In this document: one piece after another, positions 7,583-15,493 of the stretch
Position numbering within the stretch: position 1 is the stretch's first letter
Layout of the letters: each line of letters begins with the position of its first letter
Assembly (NCBI RefSeq): GCF_000718005.1
Contig: NZ_JODV01000005.1
DNA: 64,000 bases
Direction: 5' to 3' (one strand)
Source: Actinoalloteichus_B caeruleus
Lineage (GTDB): Bacteria; Actinomycetota; Actinomycetes; Mycobacteriales; Pseudonocardiaceae
Notes under the pieces: generated by a model
What the model saw: only the letters and a program-made list of their open reading frames with translations
Database searches by the model: none
Told to the model about the DNA's origin: nothing
Made by a program: the position numbers and the translations under genes

Positions 7583-8023
7583 CTACCGCAGGAAGGTCTC
7601 GGGCGGTTCGTCGGACGGACCACCGCCGGGGTCACCCCGGGGTGCGGACGGGGGGTCCTCGTCCGGACGGGGGACCGGGAAGTCACCGGCGGAGGACACC
7701 GCGTCCCGGATGCGCTGGGCGTCCTCGCCGAGCACGGGACCGACCATCTCCTCCAGGCGCTCGGCGGCATCGCGTGTCGCCGCCCGCACCGTCTCCAGGA
7801 TCTCCTGTCGCAGCGCCACGTGGCTCCGGTCGGTGGCGGCCGGGGAGAGCCGGAGGTCGACGAGTGCTCCGGAGGGCGTGACGGTCGCCGTCACCACCCC
7901 ACCGGAACTGGTGGCGACTCCTCGAACCCCGCTCAACCGTTGGCCGAGTTCCGTGACCTGCCGTGCGCGTTCCTCGAACGAACGCAGGAGGTGCCCTACC
8001 CGGTCGGACGCGCCTGAGGTCAT
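7583..8023 (-). CDS. YbaB/EbfC-family protein
   Basis: 146 residues. Residues ~25-110 follow the YbaB/EbfC pattern: an N-terminal helix, a beta hairpin (GVVTATVTPSGALVDLRLSP), then a long helix. The last ~35 residues are Pro/Asp/Gly-rich and disordered. Classical YbaB is a nucleoid-associated DNA-binding protein, but in actinobacteria many paralogues head EspC/WXG operons, as here, and may act there instead of on DNA. The ATG start at 8023 makes it the first gene of a five-gene minus-strand operon. Confidence 0.75.
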   Translation of the reverse strand: MTSGASDRVGHLLRSFEERARQVTELGQRLSGVRGVATSSGGVVTATVTPSGALVDLRLSPAATDRSHVALRQEILETVRAATRDAAERLEEMVGPVLGEDAQRIRDAVSSAGDFPVPRPDEDPPSAPRGDPGGGPSDEPPETFLR

Positions 8024-8335
8024 GCCGACTCCTCCGTGGAGTGTTGGCGTGCTCGGTGATCGGCCGCGCCTCCAGTCAACCAGGAGGTGTGCTCCGGGTA
8101 GATCCCCTGACCGGGTGCATCGCCCGCGGCCGTTCGGGGCGGTCAGCGGTCGGCGTCCCGTCGGCCCACCACCGGGGTGCGGCCCGGCGTCCCGGCACGC
8201 GCCGTGCCTGGTGACGTGACCCCGGTGGGAGCGGAGGCTCGGAACGACCGTGTTGATCCGTTCGAGTGAAGATCACGGCTGGGACGTCATCCCTCCGGGG
8301 GCACGCGCTCTCGGCCAACGGAGGAGGTGCTGATC
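8024..8335. other. Intergenic region between divergent genes
   Basis: It holds the promoter region of the minus-strand YbaB/EspC/WXG operon and, at 8320-8327, the GGAGGAGG ribosome-binding site of the small gene that follows. I see no other gene or repeat. Confidence 0.5.
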
Positions 8336-8566
8336 ATGTCCATGATGAGTGGCACTGTGATCGGGATCATGGTGAGTTGGTGGGTGCTGACGCTGGTCTG
8401 TCCGCTGGCGCGGTACGTGCGCCGGTCACGACGACGTCGTCGCGTCGTGGACCGGGTGCGCTGGGAGTTACGCGCCTTCCGGCGGGGTGCGGTGTCCCCG
8501 CGAGGAGGGGCGTCGGACGTCGAGGTGGAGGGGGAGCGGGAGTTCGGACGGAGGTCGGCCGCCTGA
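8336..8566 (+). CDS. Small membrane protein of unknown function
   Basis: 76 residues. One N-terminal membrane helix (VIGIMVSWWVLTLVCPLA) is followed by a very basic stretch (RYVRRSRRRRR) and an Arg/Glu-rich tail. ATG 8336 was chosen because a strong GGAGGAGG ribosome-binding site sits 8-9 nt upstream; GTG 8327 in frame lies inside that site. The basic stretch after the helix predicts a cytosolic C-terminus. No family recognised. It is short, but the ribosome-binding site makes it credible. Confidence 0.5.
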   Translation: MSMMSGTVIGIMVSWWVLTLVCPLARYVRRSRRRRRVVDRVRWELRAFRRGAVSPRGGASDVEVEGEREFGRRSAA

Positions 8567-8755
8567 TCCCTCGGGTGAGGAGGCGCGCCGGCGCTCGAGG
8601 CCCGGCCGAGGACGGTGCCGACCGAGGTCGGGAGCCGGGGCGAGCGGTGGACCGGTAGTCACTCTTCAGGGGGTACACGGGCCGCGTGAGCGCGCCGATG
8701 GAGGGCGTGTCGGGCGACGATCGTCCCCGTTGCCCCTCGCCGAAGGACGTGGCCC

Positions 8756-9547
8756 GTGCGCGCACTCTTCCTGGCGGCCGTCGTGGCCGCGCTGTCCACC
8801 ACCGCCGTCTCGCCCGCCGAGCCGAGGAGGGAGGTCGCCGCCGCCGAGGAGGCCACCTCGGCGGAGCCCGCCGCGCGCATCGTGGGAGGGGTCGGGGGCG
8901 ACGAGGACTACCACTTCGTGGTCTCGATCCAGCGTCCGACCGAGGGCAAGGACCACTGGTGCGCCGGAGCGCTCGTGGACCCGGAGTGGGTGCTGACCAC
9001 GGCGCACTGCGTCCAGGGCGAGCTCACCGCCTACACGGCCAGGGTCGGGACGAACCACCGGTCCGAGGGCGGCAGCTACGAGCGGGTCGTCGAGATGGTG
9101 ACCCATCCGCACTGGAACGGGCACACCGGGGACATCGCGCTGTTCCGGTTGGCCCGGCCGGTGCCGGCGCCGACGCTGCCGCTCGCCGCGCGGCGACCTC
9201 CCGAGGGAGCGACGGTTCGGATACTGGGCTGGGGCAAGACCTGCGGCACCTTCGAGTGTTCCTGGGAGTACCCGGAGCTGCTGCGGCAGCTCGATGTTCC
9301 CGTGGCGGCGGCCGCCGGCTGTCGTGCCGCCGGAGTGGACGCCGCCACCGAGCTCTGCCTGCGGGTGAGCAGGGATGCCACTTCCTGCTACGGGGACTCC
9401 GGCGGCCCGGCGGTGGTCAGGGAGGGTGGGGCCTGGCGGCTGGCCGGCCTCGACTCCCGGGGCGGCGACCCGGTCTGCGGAGTTGGCGGGCTCGTGTTCA
9501 CCGAGGTGACGGTGTACCGGGACTGGGTTCGCTCGGTCATCTCCTGA
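8756..9547 (+). CDS. Secreted chymotrypsin-fold (S1A) serine protease
   Basis: 263 residues with a signal peptide (1-~20) and a short propeptide, then RIVGG at 41-45, the usual zymogen activation site. The catalytic triad is visible: His83 in TTAHC, Asp126 in GDIALF and Ser215 in GDSGGP. The residue that sets primary specificity (chymotrypsin position 189) is Thr209 rather than Asp, so trypsin-like cleavage after Lys/Arg is not predicted. Six Cys in the mature part could form three disulfides. The GTG start at 8756 begins directly with the signal peptide. It stands alone with no inhibitor gene beside it. It probably degrades extracellular protein. Confidence 0.9.
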   Translation: MRALFLAAVVAALSTTAVSPAEPRREVAAAEEATSAEPAARIVGGVGGDEDYHFVVSIQRPTEGKDHWCAGALVDPEWVLTTAHCVQGELTAYTARVGTNHRSEGGSYERVVEMVTHPHWNGHTGDIALFRLARPVPAPTLPLAARRPPEGATVRILGWGKTCGTFECSWEYPELLRQLDVPVAAAAGCRAAGVDAATELCLRVSRDATSCYGDSGGPAVVREGGAWRLAGLDSRGGDPVCGVGGLVFTEVTVYRDWVRSVIS

Positions 9548-9672
9548 TCCCGATCCCCCTCGGCCCGGACCTGCCGCCAGTCAGGGCCAGGAGGGCGGAG
9601 CGGCGGTCGACGGTCGTGACGGCGGCTCGGCCACCGCTCGCCGCGCGGGTCACCCCGCTGAGCCATCGTCCG

Positions 9673-9720
9673 CCCCCGGCCCCCGGCCCCCGGCCCCCGG
9701 CCCCCGGCCCCCGGCCCCCG
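9673..9720. repeat. Heptanucleotide tandem repeat
   Basis: Nearly seven perfect copies of CCCCCGG. The strand asymmetry (C-rich on plus, G-rich on minus, pairs of G) could favour unusual secondary structure. Confidence 0.9.
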
Positions 9721-9800
9721 ATACCCGGGCGCCTGGTCGGCCCGGACGTGCCCTGGGCTGATGCCGCGCCCTTGGGACGGGAAACGCGCCAGGGCCAGCC

Positions 9801-9837
9801 GACGCGCCTGCCCACGACGCGCCTGCCCACGACGCGC
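9801..9837. repeat. 15-bp tandem repeat
   Basis: Two and a half perfect copies of GACGCGCCTGCCCAC. It lies about 80 bp beyond the heptanucleotide repeat. Confidence 0.85.
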
Positions 9838-9976
9838 GATCCGCGCCGTCGAAGCGGTGGGGCCGCGAGCACCGCGATGGCGCGGGGTGCCCGGTCGGTC
9901 ACCTGGAGCAGCTGAGAGTCGGCTCATAGCCAAATCGGTTGCCGGCCGTCCCTGATCGGCGGAAGCTTGCTTCGTG

Positions 9977-9986
9977 CAACTAGTTG
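9977..9986. promoter_or_regulatory. Palindrome CAACTAGTTG, candidate MarR operator
   Basis: A perfect 10-bp palindrome 28 bp upstream of the marR start codon. TTGC...CAAC-type palindromes are typical sites for MarR repressors controlling themselves and an adjacent exporter. Assignment is by position only. Confidence 0.45.
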
Positions 9987-10013
9987 TGTGATGCGGGCAA
10001 ACAGGGGTTGGCG

Positions 10014-10450
10014 ATGCGGGAACCGGACGAGGAGACCGACGCGGTCGCGGCGGTGCGGCGGGGCCAGCGGGCCTCACCCTGTTCTCCCAATTCCACGCCC
10101 GTCCCCGCCGTTCCGGTGAGCTCGCCGCCGCGCTCCGGACGGAGCCGTCCACGGTGAGCCGACGGGTCGCCGCGCACGTGCGGGAGGGGCCGCCGCGCGG
10201 TGCACCGGGGCCGGCCGATCGCCGAGCGCGCCCGCTCGCCGTCCGGGGGAACGGCGCCGGTCCGCTCCAGGAGCGGTGCCGATCCCGACGCCGACTCCAC
10301 GGCCGTGTCCTCGACGGCGGGGGCGTGGCGGACGGCGAGGCGCTGACCCCCCAGCCCGCCAGGCCGAACACGGCCTGTGCCGAACGATTACCAACTCGTA
10401 CCACCGAGCTCGCCGACGAGCGGGCCGGTCCACTCAGGGGAAGTGAATGA
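10014..10450 (+). pseudogene. MarR-family regulator with a frameshift near its N-terminus
   Basis: The ATG frame at 10014 reads MREPDEETDAVAAVRRGQRA, then loses homology. Another frame, open to 10450, continues from about 10073 with LTLFSQFHARPRRSGELAAA, then TEPSTVSRRVAAHVREG (the MarR recognition helix region) and finally TACAERLPTRTTELADERAG. The two halves join if one base is gained (or two lost) near 10060-10073. The middle is also eroded: the wing and dimer helices contain many Pro/Gly/Arg substitutions. The stop overlaps the exporter start by 4 bp (ATGA), so the pair was co-translated. It is probably the lost repressor of that exporter; a sequencing error could mimic the shift, but not the wider decay. 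Confidence 0.6.
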
Positions 10451-12207
10451 GCAACAGCATGGCGGCACGGGACACCGGTCCCCGCGCCGACGGGGGACTG
10501 ACCCACCGGCAGGTACTCACCATCATCAGCGGCCTGCTCGCCGGCATGTTCCTCTCCGCGCTCGACCAGACGATCGTCTCCTCGGCGATGCGGGTCATCG
10601 CCGACGAACTGCACGGGCAGACCGCGCAGGCCTGGGCGACCACCGCCTACCTGATCACCGCGACGATCTCGACGCCGCTCTACGGCAAGCTGTCCGACAT
10701 CTACGGCCGGAAGCCGATGTACCTGACGGCCATCACGGTCTTCGTCGTCGGCTCGGCCCTGTGCGGCGTCGCGGCCTCCATCTACCAGCTCGCGGCCTTC
10801 CGCGCGGTCCAGGGCCTCGGCGCCGGCGGGCTGATGTCGCTGGCGCTCACCATCGTCGCGGACATCGTCAGCCCCCGGCAGCGGGGCCGGTACCAGGGCT
10901 ACTTCATGGCCGTCTTCGGCGTGTCGAGCGTGCTGGGGCCGGTGCTCGGGGGATTCTTCGCCGATCTGGACGACCTGGCCGGGGTGGCCGGCTGGCGCTG
11001 GGTCTTCCTCGTGAACGTGCCCGTGGGCGTGGTCGCCTTCCTCATCGTCGCCAAGGTGCTCAACATCCCGCACCACCCGGTGCGGCACCGCGTGGACTAC
11101 TGGGGAGCGGCCGCGCTCGTCGTGGGCCTCGTCCCCCTGCTGACGGTGGCGGAACAGGGCAGGGAGTGGGGCTGGAGCTCACCGCTGTCGCTGCTGATGT
11201 TCGCGGTCGGCACCGTCGGGCTGGTGGCCTTCGTGCTGGTGGAGCGGCGGATGGGGGACGAGGCGCTGCTGCCCCCTCGGCTCTTCCGATCCGGGACGTT
11301 CCGGCTCGCCAACGTGCTCAACTTCGTGGTCGGCCTCGGGATGTTCGGCGGGATGATGTCGGTCCCGCTCTACCTCCAGATCGTGAAGGGGCTCAGCCCG
11401 ACCGAGGCCGGGCTCATGATGTTGCCCACCACCTTCGGGATCATGGTCGCGACCGGGGTCGTCGGCCAACTCATCGCCAGGACCGGACGGCTGAAGGTCT
11501 TCCCGATCCTCGGTACCGGGCTGCTCACCCTGTCGTACCTGTTGTTCTCGCAGGTGACGGTGGACACGCCGCTCTGGCAGATCGGTCTGGTCATGGTCGT
11601 CCTCGGCGGCGGGCTCGGCCAGTGCATGCAGACGCTGACCCTCTACGTGCAGAACGACGCCCCGCCGAGGGACTCCGGGGCGGCGACGGCCTCGGCGAAC
11701 TTCTTCCGCCAGAACGGGGGGACCGTCGGAGTCGCGGTGTTCCTCTCCGTCCTGTTCTCCGTCGTGGGGGACCGGATCACGTCCGCTTTCGAGTCGGCCG
11801 CGCGGACACCCGAGTTCCAGCGCGCCCTGACCGACCCCGCCGTACAGGCGGACCCCGCGAACGAGCGGTTCCTGGCGTCGCTGGAAGGAGCTGGCGGCGG
11901 GTCCGCTGGCCTCGACCTGAACGACACCTCGTTCCTGAACGGGCTGGACCCGAGGTTGGCGCGGCCGGTGTTGGAGGGATTCGCGAGCGCGGTCGGCACG
12001 GTCTTCCTGATCGGACTCGGCGTGGTGGCCTTGGCCTTCGCCCTGTCCTGGTTCCTCCGGGACGTGCACCTGTCCGACCGTTCGAACCTCGAGCAGCTCG
12101 CGGCGGAGCGCGCGGCGGCCCAGGCCGAGGGTGCGCCGGAACCGAGCGCTCGGTCGGAGGAGGGAACCGCTCGGGGGGCGGAACCTTCGACGACCAGCCA
12201 GGTCTGA
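10447..12207 (+). CDS. MFS drug exporter, DHA2 (EmrB/QacA) family
   Basis: 586 residues with about 14 hydrophobic helices, the layout of DHA2 proton-driven multidrug exporters. Motif A is visible as GKLSDIYGRKPMYL after helix 2, and motif C-like sequence appears around VFGVSSVLGPVLGGFFAD. A large periplasmic loop lies between helices 13 and 14, and the last ~50 residues are a charged Ala/Glu tail. The start ATG 10447 overlaps the stop of the damaged marR gene, implying an old repressor-exporter operon, which may now be derepressed. Substrate cannot be told from sequence. Confidence 0.92.
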   Translation: MSNSMAARDTGPRADGGLTHRQVLTIISGLLAGMFLSALDQTIVSSAMRVIADELHGQTAQAWATTAYLITATISTPLYGKLSDIYGRKPMYLTAITVFVVGSALCGVAASIYQLAAFRAVQGLGAGGLMSLALTIVADIVSPRQRGRYQGYFMAVFGVSSVLGPVLGGFFADLDDLAGVAGWRWVFLVNVPVGVVAFLIVAKVLNIPHHPVRHRVDYWGAAALVVGLVPLLTVAEQGREWGWSSPLSLLMFAVGTVGLVAFVLVERRMGDEALLPPRLFRSGTFRLANVLNFVVGLGMFGGMMSVPLYLQIVKGLSPTEAGLMMLPTTFGIMVATGVVGQLIARTGRLKVFPILGTGLLTLSYLLFSQVTVDTPLWQIGLVMVVLGGGLGQCMQTLTLYVQNDAPPRDSGAATASANFFRQNGGTVGVAVFLSVLFSVVGDRITSAFESAARTPEFQRALTDPAVQADPANERFLASLEGAGGGSAGLDLNDTSFLNGLDPRLARPVLEGFASAVGTVFLIGLGVVALAFALSWFLRDVHLSDRSNLEQLAAERAAAQAEGAPEPSARSEEGTARGAEPSTTSQV

Positions 12208-12216
12208 TCGTGTTCG

Positions 12217-12262
12217 GAGGCAGGGTGGCGCGGGCCCGGCGGGCCGGTGACCACCCTGCCTC
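12217..12262. terminator. Bidirectional terminator between the exporter and ppa
   Basis: A perfect 12-bp stem (GAGGCAGGGTGG / CCACCCTGCCTC) encloses a 22-nt loop that itself folds through GGCCC-GGC-GGGCC. It lies between two convergent genes. Confidence 0.75.
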
Positions 12263-12292
12263 AACCCCACCTGGCGGTGGGCGCGGACCCGC

Positions 12293-12781
12293 TCAGTGGT
12301 CCGAGGTCCTCAGCCGCTCGTAGGACCGCTTGATCTCGGCCTCGGCCTCGGCCCGGCCGACCCACATGGCGCCCTCGACGCTCTTCCCCGGCTCCAACTC
12401 CTTGTAGACGGTGAAGAAGTGCTGGATCTCCAGCTTGTAGAACTCGGCGAGGTGGTGGATGTCCCGCAGGTGCTCGGAACGGGGGTCGTCGGCGGGGACG
12501 CACAGGACCTTGTCGTCGCCGCCCTTCTCGTCCCGCATCCGGAACATCCCGATGGCACGGGACCGGATCAGGCAGCCGGGGAAGGTCGGTTCCTGCACCA
12601 GCACCATCGCGTCGAGCGGGTCGCCGTCCTCACCCAGCGTGTTGTCCACGAAGCCGTAGTCGGCCGGGTACTGGGTCGCGGTGAACAAGGTCCGGTCGAG
12701 ACGGATCCGACCCGTCTCGTGGTCCATCTCGTACTTGTTCCGCTCCCCCTTGGGAATCTCGATCGTGACGTCGAACTCCAC
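12293..12781 (-). CDS. ppa: Inorganic pyrophosphatase (soluble, family I)
   Basis: Hydrolyses pyrophosphate to two phosphates, pulling biosynthetic reactions forward. It is 162 residues, the usual bacterial size. The family signature DGDPLDAMVLV is present, preceded by YPADYGFVDNTLGEDGDPLD; the Asp residues bind the catalytic Mg2+ ions. The GTG at 12781 (VEFDVTIEIPKGERNKYE) is the standard actinobacterial start; the frame is open far upstream, but that part is antisense to dacB. It is divergent from dacB, as in mycobacteria. Confidence 0.97.
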   Translation of the reverse strand: MEFDVTIEIPKGERNKYEMDHETGRIRLDRTLFTATQYPADYGFVDNTLGEDGDPLDAMVLVQEPTFPGCLIRSRAIGMFRMRDEKGGDDKVLCVPADDPRSEHLRDIHHLAEFYKLEIQHFFTVYKELEPGKSVEGAMWVGRAEAEAEIKRSYERLRTSDH

Positions 12782-12950
12782 TCGGATCCTCGCTTGTTCT
12801 GTGTGGGTGCGGCGCGCCGACCGCACCGTGCGTCCTGCTGGTGCCCGCGTCCTAGTCTGGAGCGCGAACTTCGTCGAAGCCGCGTCCGAGCCGCCGTCGC
12901 GGATGTCACTCCAGTCCCGTGTTGCCCGAATGACTGCCAAGGAGCTCCGA

Positions 12951-15395
12951 GTGTCCGGAACCGGACAACCACCGGTGGGTGCGCCCAGGCCACCGGACGA
13001 CCGGCCGACAGGCCGGACCGACGGTGCGCAGGACCGCTCACGGGACCGCTTTCCGGACGGCACCGTACCCCGTGGCCCAGCGGAACAGCAGCCTGTGTCG
13101 GCCTCACCACGGTTGGAGGGCCAGGTTCCGTGGCCATCCTCACAGTCCGGTCCCCCCGGGCAACCGCCTCCCCCCGGCGCTCCACCGCGTACTCCACCCG
13201 GCGGGCAGCCCCAGCCGGGGCAACCGCCCATGCGCGGTGTGCTGCCCGTGAACGAGCGCGACGCGGCGGGGGAGCAGCACCCCGGGCCTGGCGGGCGCCC
13301 AGGGGGGCCACCCGCGCGTCCGGCGGGTGCCGCCGGCGCGGGGCCGGCCGCGACCTCGCTCTCCGGCTCACTGCCGTTGGACGGTCCGCCTGCCGGTGAC
13401 CGGCCGACGGCCGCGCTCCCCACGCCGCCGCCCCCCGCGCGCCCGCCCTCCGATCGCGGGCCGAACCCGGCCCTCACGCCCGCTGGGCCGGCCGGCCCGC
13501 CCCCGCCGGGCCGTCCGGGCCGCGCGGGGTCGGGGGCGCGCCCGGCCGGACCGCCGCCAGGCCCGCCCGGCGGCGCCCCGAGGCACCCGGGGACCCCGCC
13601 CGCCGGGATGCCGGCGTCGCACCGGCCGGGCCCGCCACCCACGTCCACGGCTCCGCCCACCCCGGCCAACCCGGACGCGCTGCCGACGGTGCGCACCCGG
13701 GTGCCCACGCCAGCCCACGGCCTCCCCACCCCCGGGGGACCAGACCCCCTCGGCCGGCCCACCGCCGCGCCCGACGGCGACGCCGCCACCGGCCGGGGCG
13801 GCACCACGTTCATGCGGCCCGACCCCGGCCCGTCGGCGGCCTCGTCCTCGAGCGAGGAGACCGGGGATACCCCCCAGGCCCCGGTCGCCACGGCCCCCGA
13901 GGGCGTGGAGCGGGCGGAGGAGTCCGGGGGGAGCCCCCCTCCGGGAGGTCCGCCGACGGAGCCCCCGGAGGACGAGGAGGAGAGGCCGGCGCCGAAGGGG
14001 CGAGGCCGCCTGCTGGCCATCGGAGCCCTGGCCCTCGTGGTCGCGGTCGGCACGGTGACGGCGTTCACGGTCGAGCCGGTCGGACGGTTCCTCGGTCTGC
14101 GTGGGCCCGAGGTGGCCCCCGGCCCACCCGCCCCCCCGGCGGTGGAGCCGGATCCGGTGCTGCGCGCGCTCGACCTGGGCGCGAGCGGCCCTTCCGCGGA
14201 GGGGCTGACGGCGCGGCTCGACCAGGTCGGCGCATCCCCGGCGTTGGGCAACCTGAGCGGGGTCGTCCTCGACCCCGCCAGCGGTGAGACCCTGTGGGCT
14301 CTCGACGAGGCCGTCCCACGCACACCGGCGTCCACCACGAAGCTGCTCACCGCGGCGGCGATCCTGCTCACCGTCGAGCACGACACCACTCTGGAGACGC
14401 GGGTCGTCCAGGGGGAGGAGCCGGGGACCCTGGTGCTGGTCGGCGGCGGCGATCCGACGCTGTCGGTCCTCCCCCGTGACACACCGACCTACAACTACCC
14501 CGACGCCGCCCGGCTGGACGACCTCGTGGAGCAGGTCCAGGCGGCCACGTCGGAGCCGGTCGAACGCATCGTGGTGGACGCGAGCCGGTACACCGGTGAG
14601 CGGCTCGCCCCGGGCGTGGGCGAGTCGGACGTCCCGGGCGGGCACATCGCGCCCGTCGAGCCGGTGATGCTCGACGTCGACCGGCAGGACCCCCTCCTCG
14701 CGACCACCCCGCGTTCCTCGGAGCCGGCGCTCGCCGTCGGGCGGGCGCTCGGTGAGCGGCTGGGCGTGCCTCCCGACGCGGTGGCGGTCAGTCGGGAGCC
14801 GGTGGCGGGAGAGGGAGCGACCGTTCTCGGCGAGGTCTCCTCACCCAGCATCGAGCGGATGGTCGAGTCGATGGTGTTGACCTCCGACAACACCCTCGCC
14901 GAAACCCTCGCCAGGGAACTCGCCATCGCCACCGGGCACGAACCGAGCTTCGCCGGAGCCACCACCGCCATCCTGGAGGTCCTCGCCGAGCACGGGCTCG
15001 ACGTCTCCACGGTCGCCCTCTCCGACGCGAGCGGGATGTCCACCGAGAACGACATCTCCCCGGCCGTGCTGGCCGAGCTGCTCGCCGAGGCCGTCGGGCC
15101 GGACCGCCCGGACGAGGTCGCCATGATGCTGCGCCCGATGTTGCCCGGCCTGCCCGTCGCGGGTGCCAGCGGAACCCTGGGTGGCAGGTACATCGACAAC
15201 GCGCGGGAGGGCCGCGGCTGGGTGCAGGCCAAGACGGGCACCCTGACCGGGGTGAGCACGTTGGCGGGCATCGTCACCGACGTCGAGGGCAAGCTCCTCG
15301 TCTTCGCGCTGATGTCAGACGGGGCGAACACCCTGGAGGCGAGGGCCGCCCTCGACGAGATGGCCGCGGCCATCCGCACCTGCGGCTGTCGCTGA
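12951..15395 (+). CDS. dacB: D-alanyl-D-alanine carboxypeptidase/endopeptidase (PBP4 type, S13) with long Pro-rich N-terminus
   Basis: Trims peptidoglycan stem peptides outside the cell. About 350 residues of Pro/Gly-rich, probably disordered cytosolic sequence precede one membrane helix (~354-372, LLAIGALALVVAVGTVTAF), followed by the S13 domain. Active-site motifs: STTK 461-464 (nucleophile Ser461), SDN 645-647 and KTGT 761-764. GTG 12951 was chosen because AAGGAG lies 6-7 nt upstream; ATG 12930 is an in-frame alternative. Total 814 aa, much longer than the usual ~460 because of the Pro-rich head. A TAGTCT box at 12853 may be its promoter. It is divergent from ppa and followed by the DUF2342-tilS-hpt set. 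Confidence 0.93.
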   Translation: MSGTGQPPVGAPRPPDDRPTGRTDGAQDRSRDRFPDGTVPRGPAEQQPVSASPRLEGQVPWPSSQSGPPGQPPPPGAPPRTPPGGQPQPGQPPMRGVLPVNERDAAGEQHPGPGGRPGGPPARPAGAAGAGPAATSLSGSLPLDGPPAGDRPTAALPTPPPPARPPSDRGPNPALTPAGPAGPPPPGRPGRAGSGARPAGPPPGPPGGAPRHPGTPPAGMPASHRPGPPPTSTAPPTPANPDALPTVRTRVPTPAHGLPTPGGPDPLGRPTAAPDGDAATGRGGTTFMRPDPGPSAASSSSEETGDTPQAPVATAPEGVERAEESGGSPPPGGPPTEPPEDEEERPAPKGRGRLLAIGALALVVAVGTVTAFTVEPVGRFLGLRGPEVAPGPPAPPAVEPDPVLRALDLGASGPSAEGLTARLDQVGASPALGNLSGVVLDPASGETLWALDEAVPRTPASTTKLLTAAAILLTVEHDTTLETRVVQGEEPGTLVLVGGGDPTLSVLPRDTPTYNYPDAARLDDLVEQVQAATSEPVERIVVDASRYTGERLAPGVGESDVPGGHIAPVEPVMLDVDRQDPLLATTPRSSEPALAVGRALGERLGVPPDAVAVSREPVAGEGATVLGEVSSPSIERMVESMVLTSDNTLAETLARELAIATGHEPSFAGATTAILEVLAEHGLDVSTVALSDASGMSTENDISPAVLAELLAEAVGPDRPDEVAMMLRPMLPGLPVAGASGTLGGRYIDNAREGRGWVQAKTGTLTGVSTLAGIVTDVEGKLLVFALMSDGANTLEARAALDEMAAAIRTCGCR

Positions 15396-15480
15396 ACGGG
15401 GCGGGCGGGGCCGGGAAAGGGCGCACGGTCGGTGAGGGCCCCGGCACCGCTCGCGGTCACCAGCCCGGGGTGCCCTCCGG

Positions 15481-15486
15481 TAGCGT
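15481..15486 (+). promoter_or_regulatory. -10 box for a leaderless transcript (DUF2342 gene)
   Basis: TAGCGT starts 13 nt before GTG 15494, placing the transcription start at or next to the start codon. Confidence 0.55.
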
Positions 15487-15493
15487 CTGGGGT

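Larger units (their letters stand above)
9548..10013. other. Gene-free repeat-rich stretch
   Basis: Contains the heptanucleotide and 15-bp tandem repeats listed separately and the promoter/operator region of the marR-exporter pair. Frames reading through the repeats give only low-complexity Pro/Gly/Arg and are not believed to be genes. Confidence 0.6.

Noticed and set aside
9673..9720. Possible CRISPR array
   Set aside because: Units are 7 bp in direct tandem without spacers; a simple repeat, not CRISPR.
9537..9902. Minus-strand frame through the heptamer repeats
   Set aside because: Low-complexity GGRGPGA-type repeats only.
10154..10450. Separate 98-residue gene starting at MSRRVAAHVREG
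   Set aside because: This is the 3' part of the marR reading frame; the start codon is inside the recognition helix.
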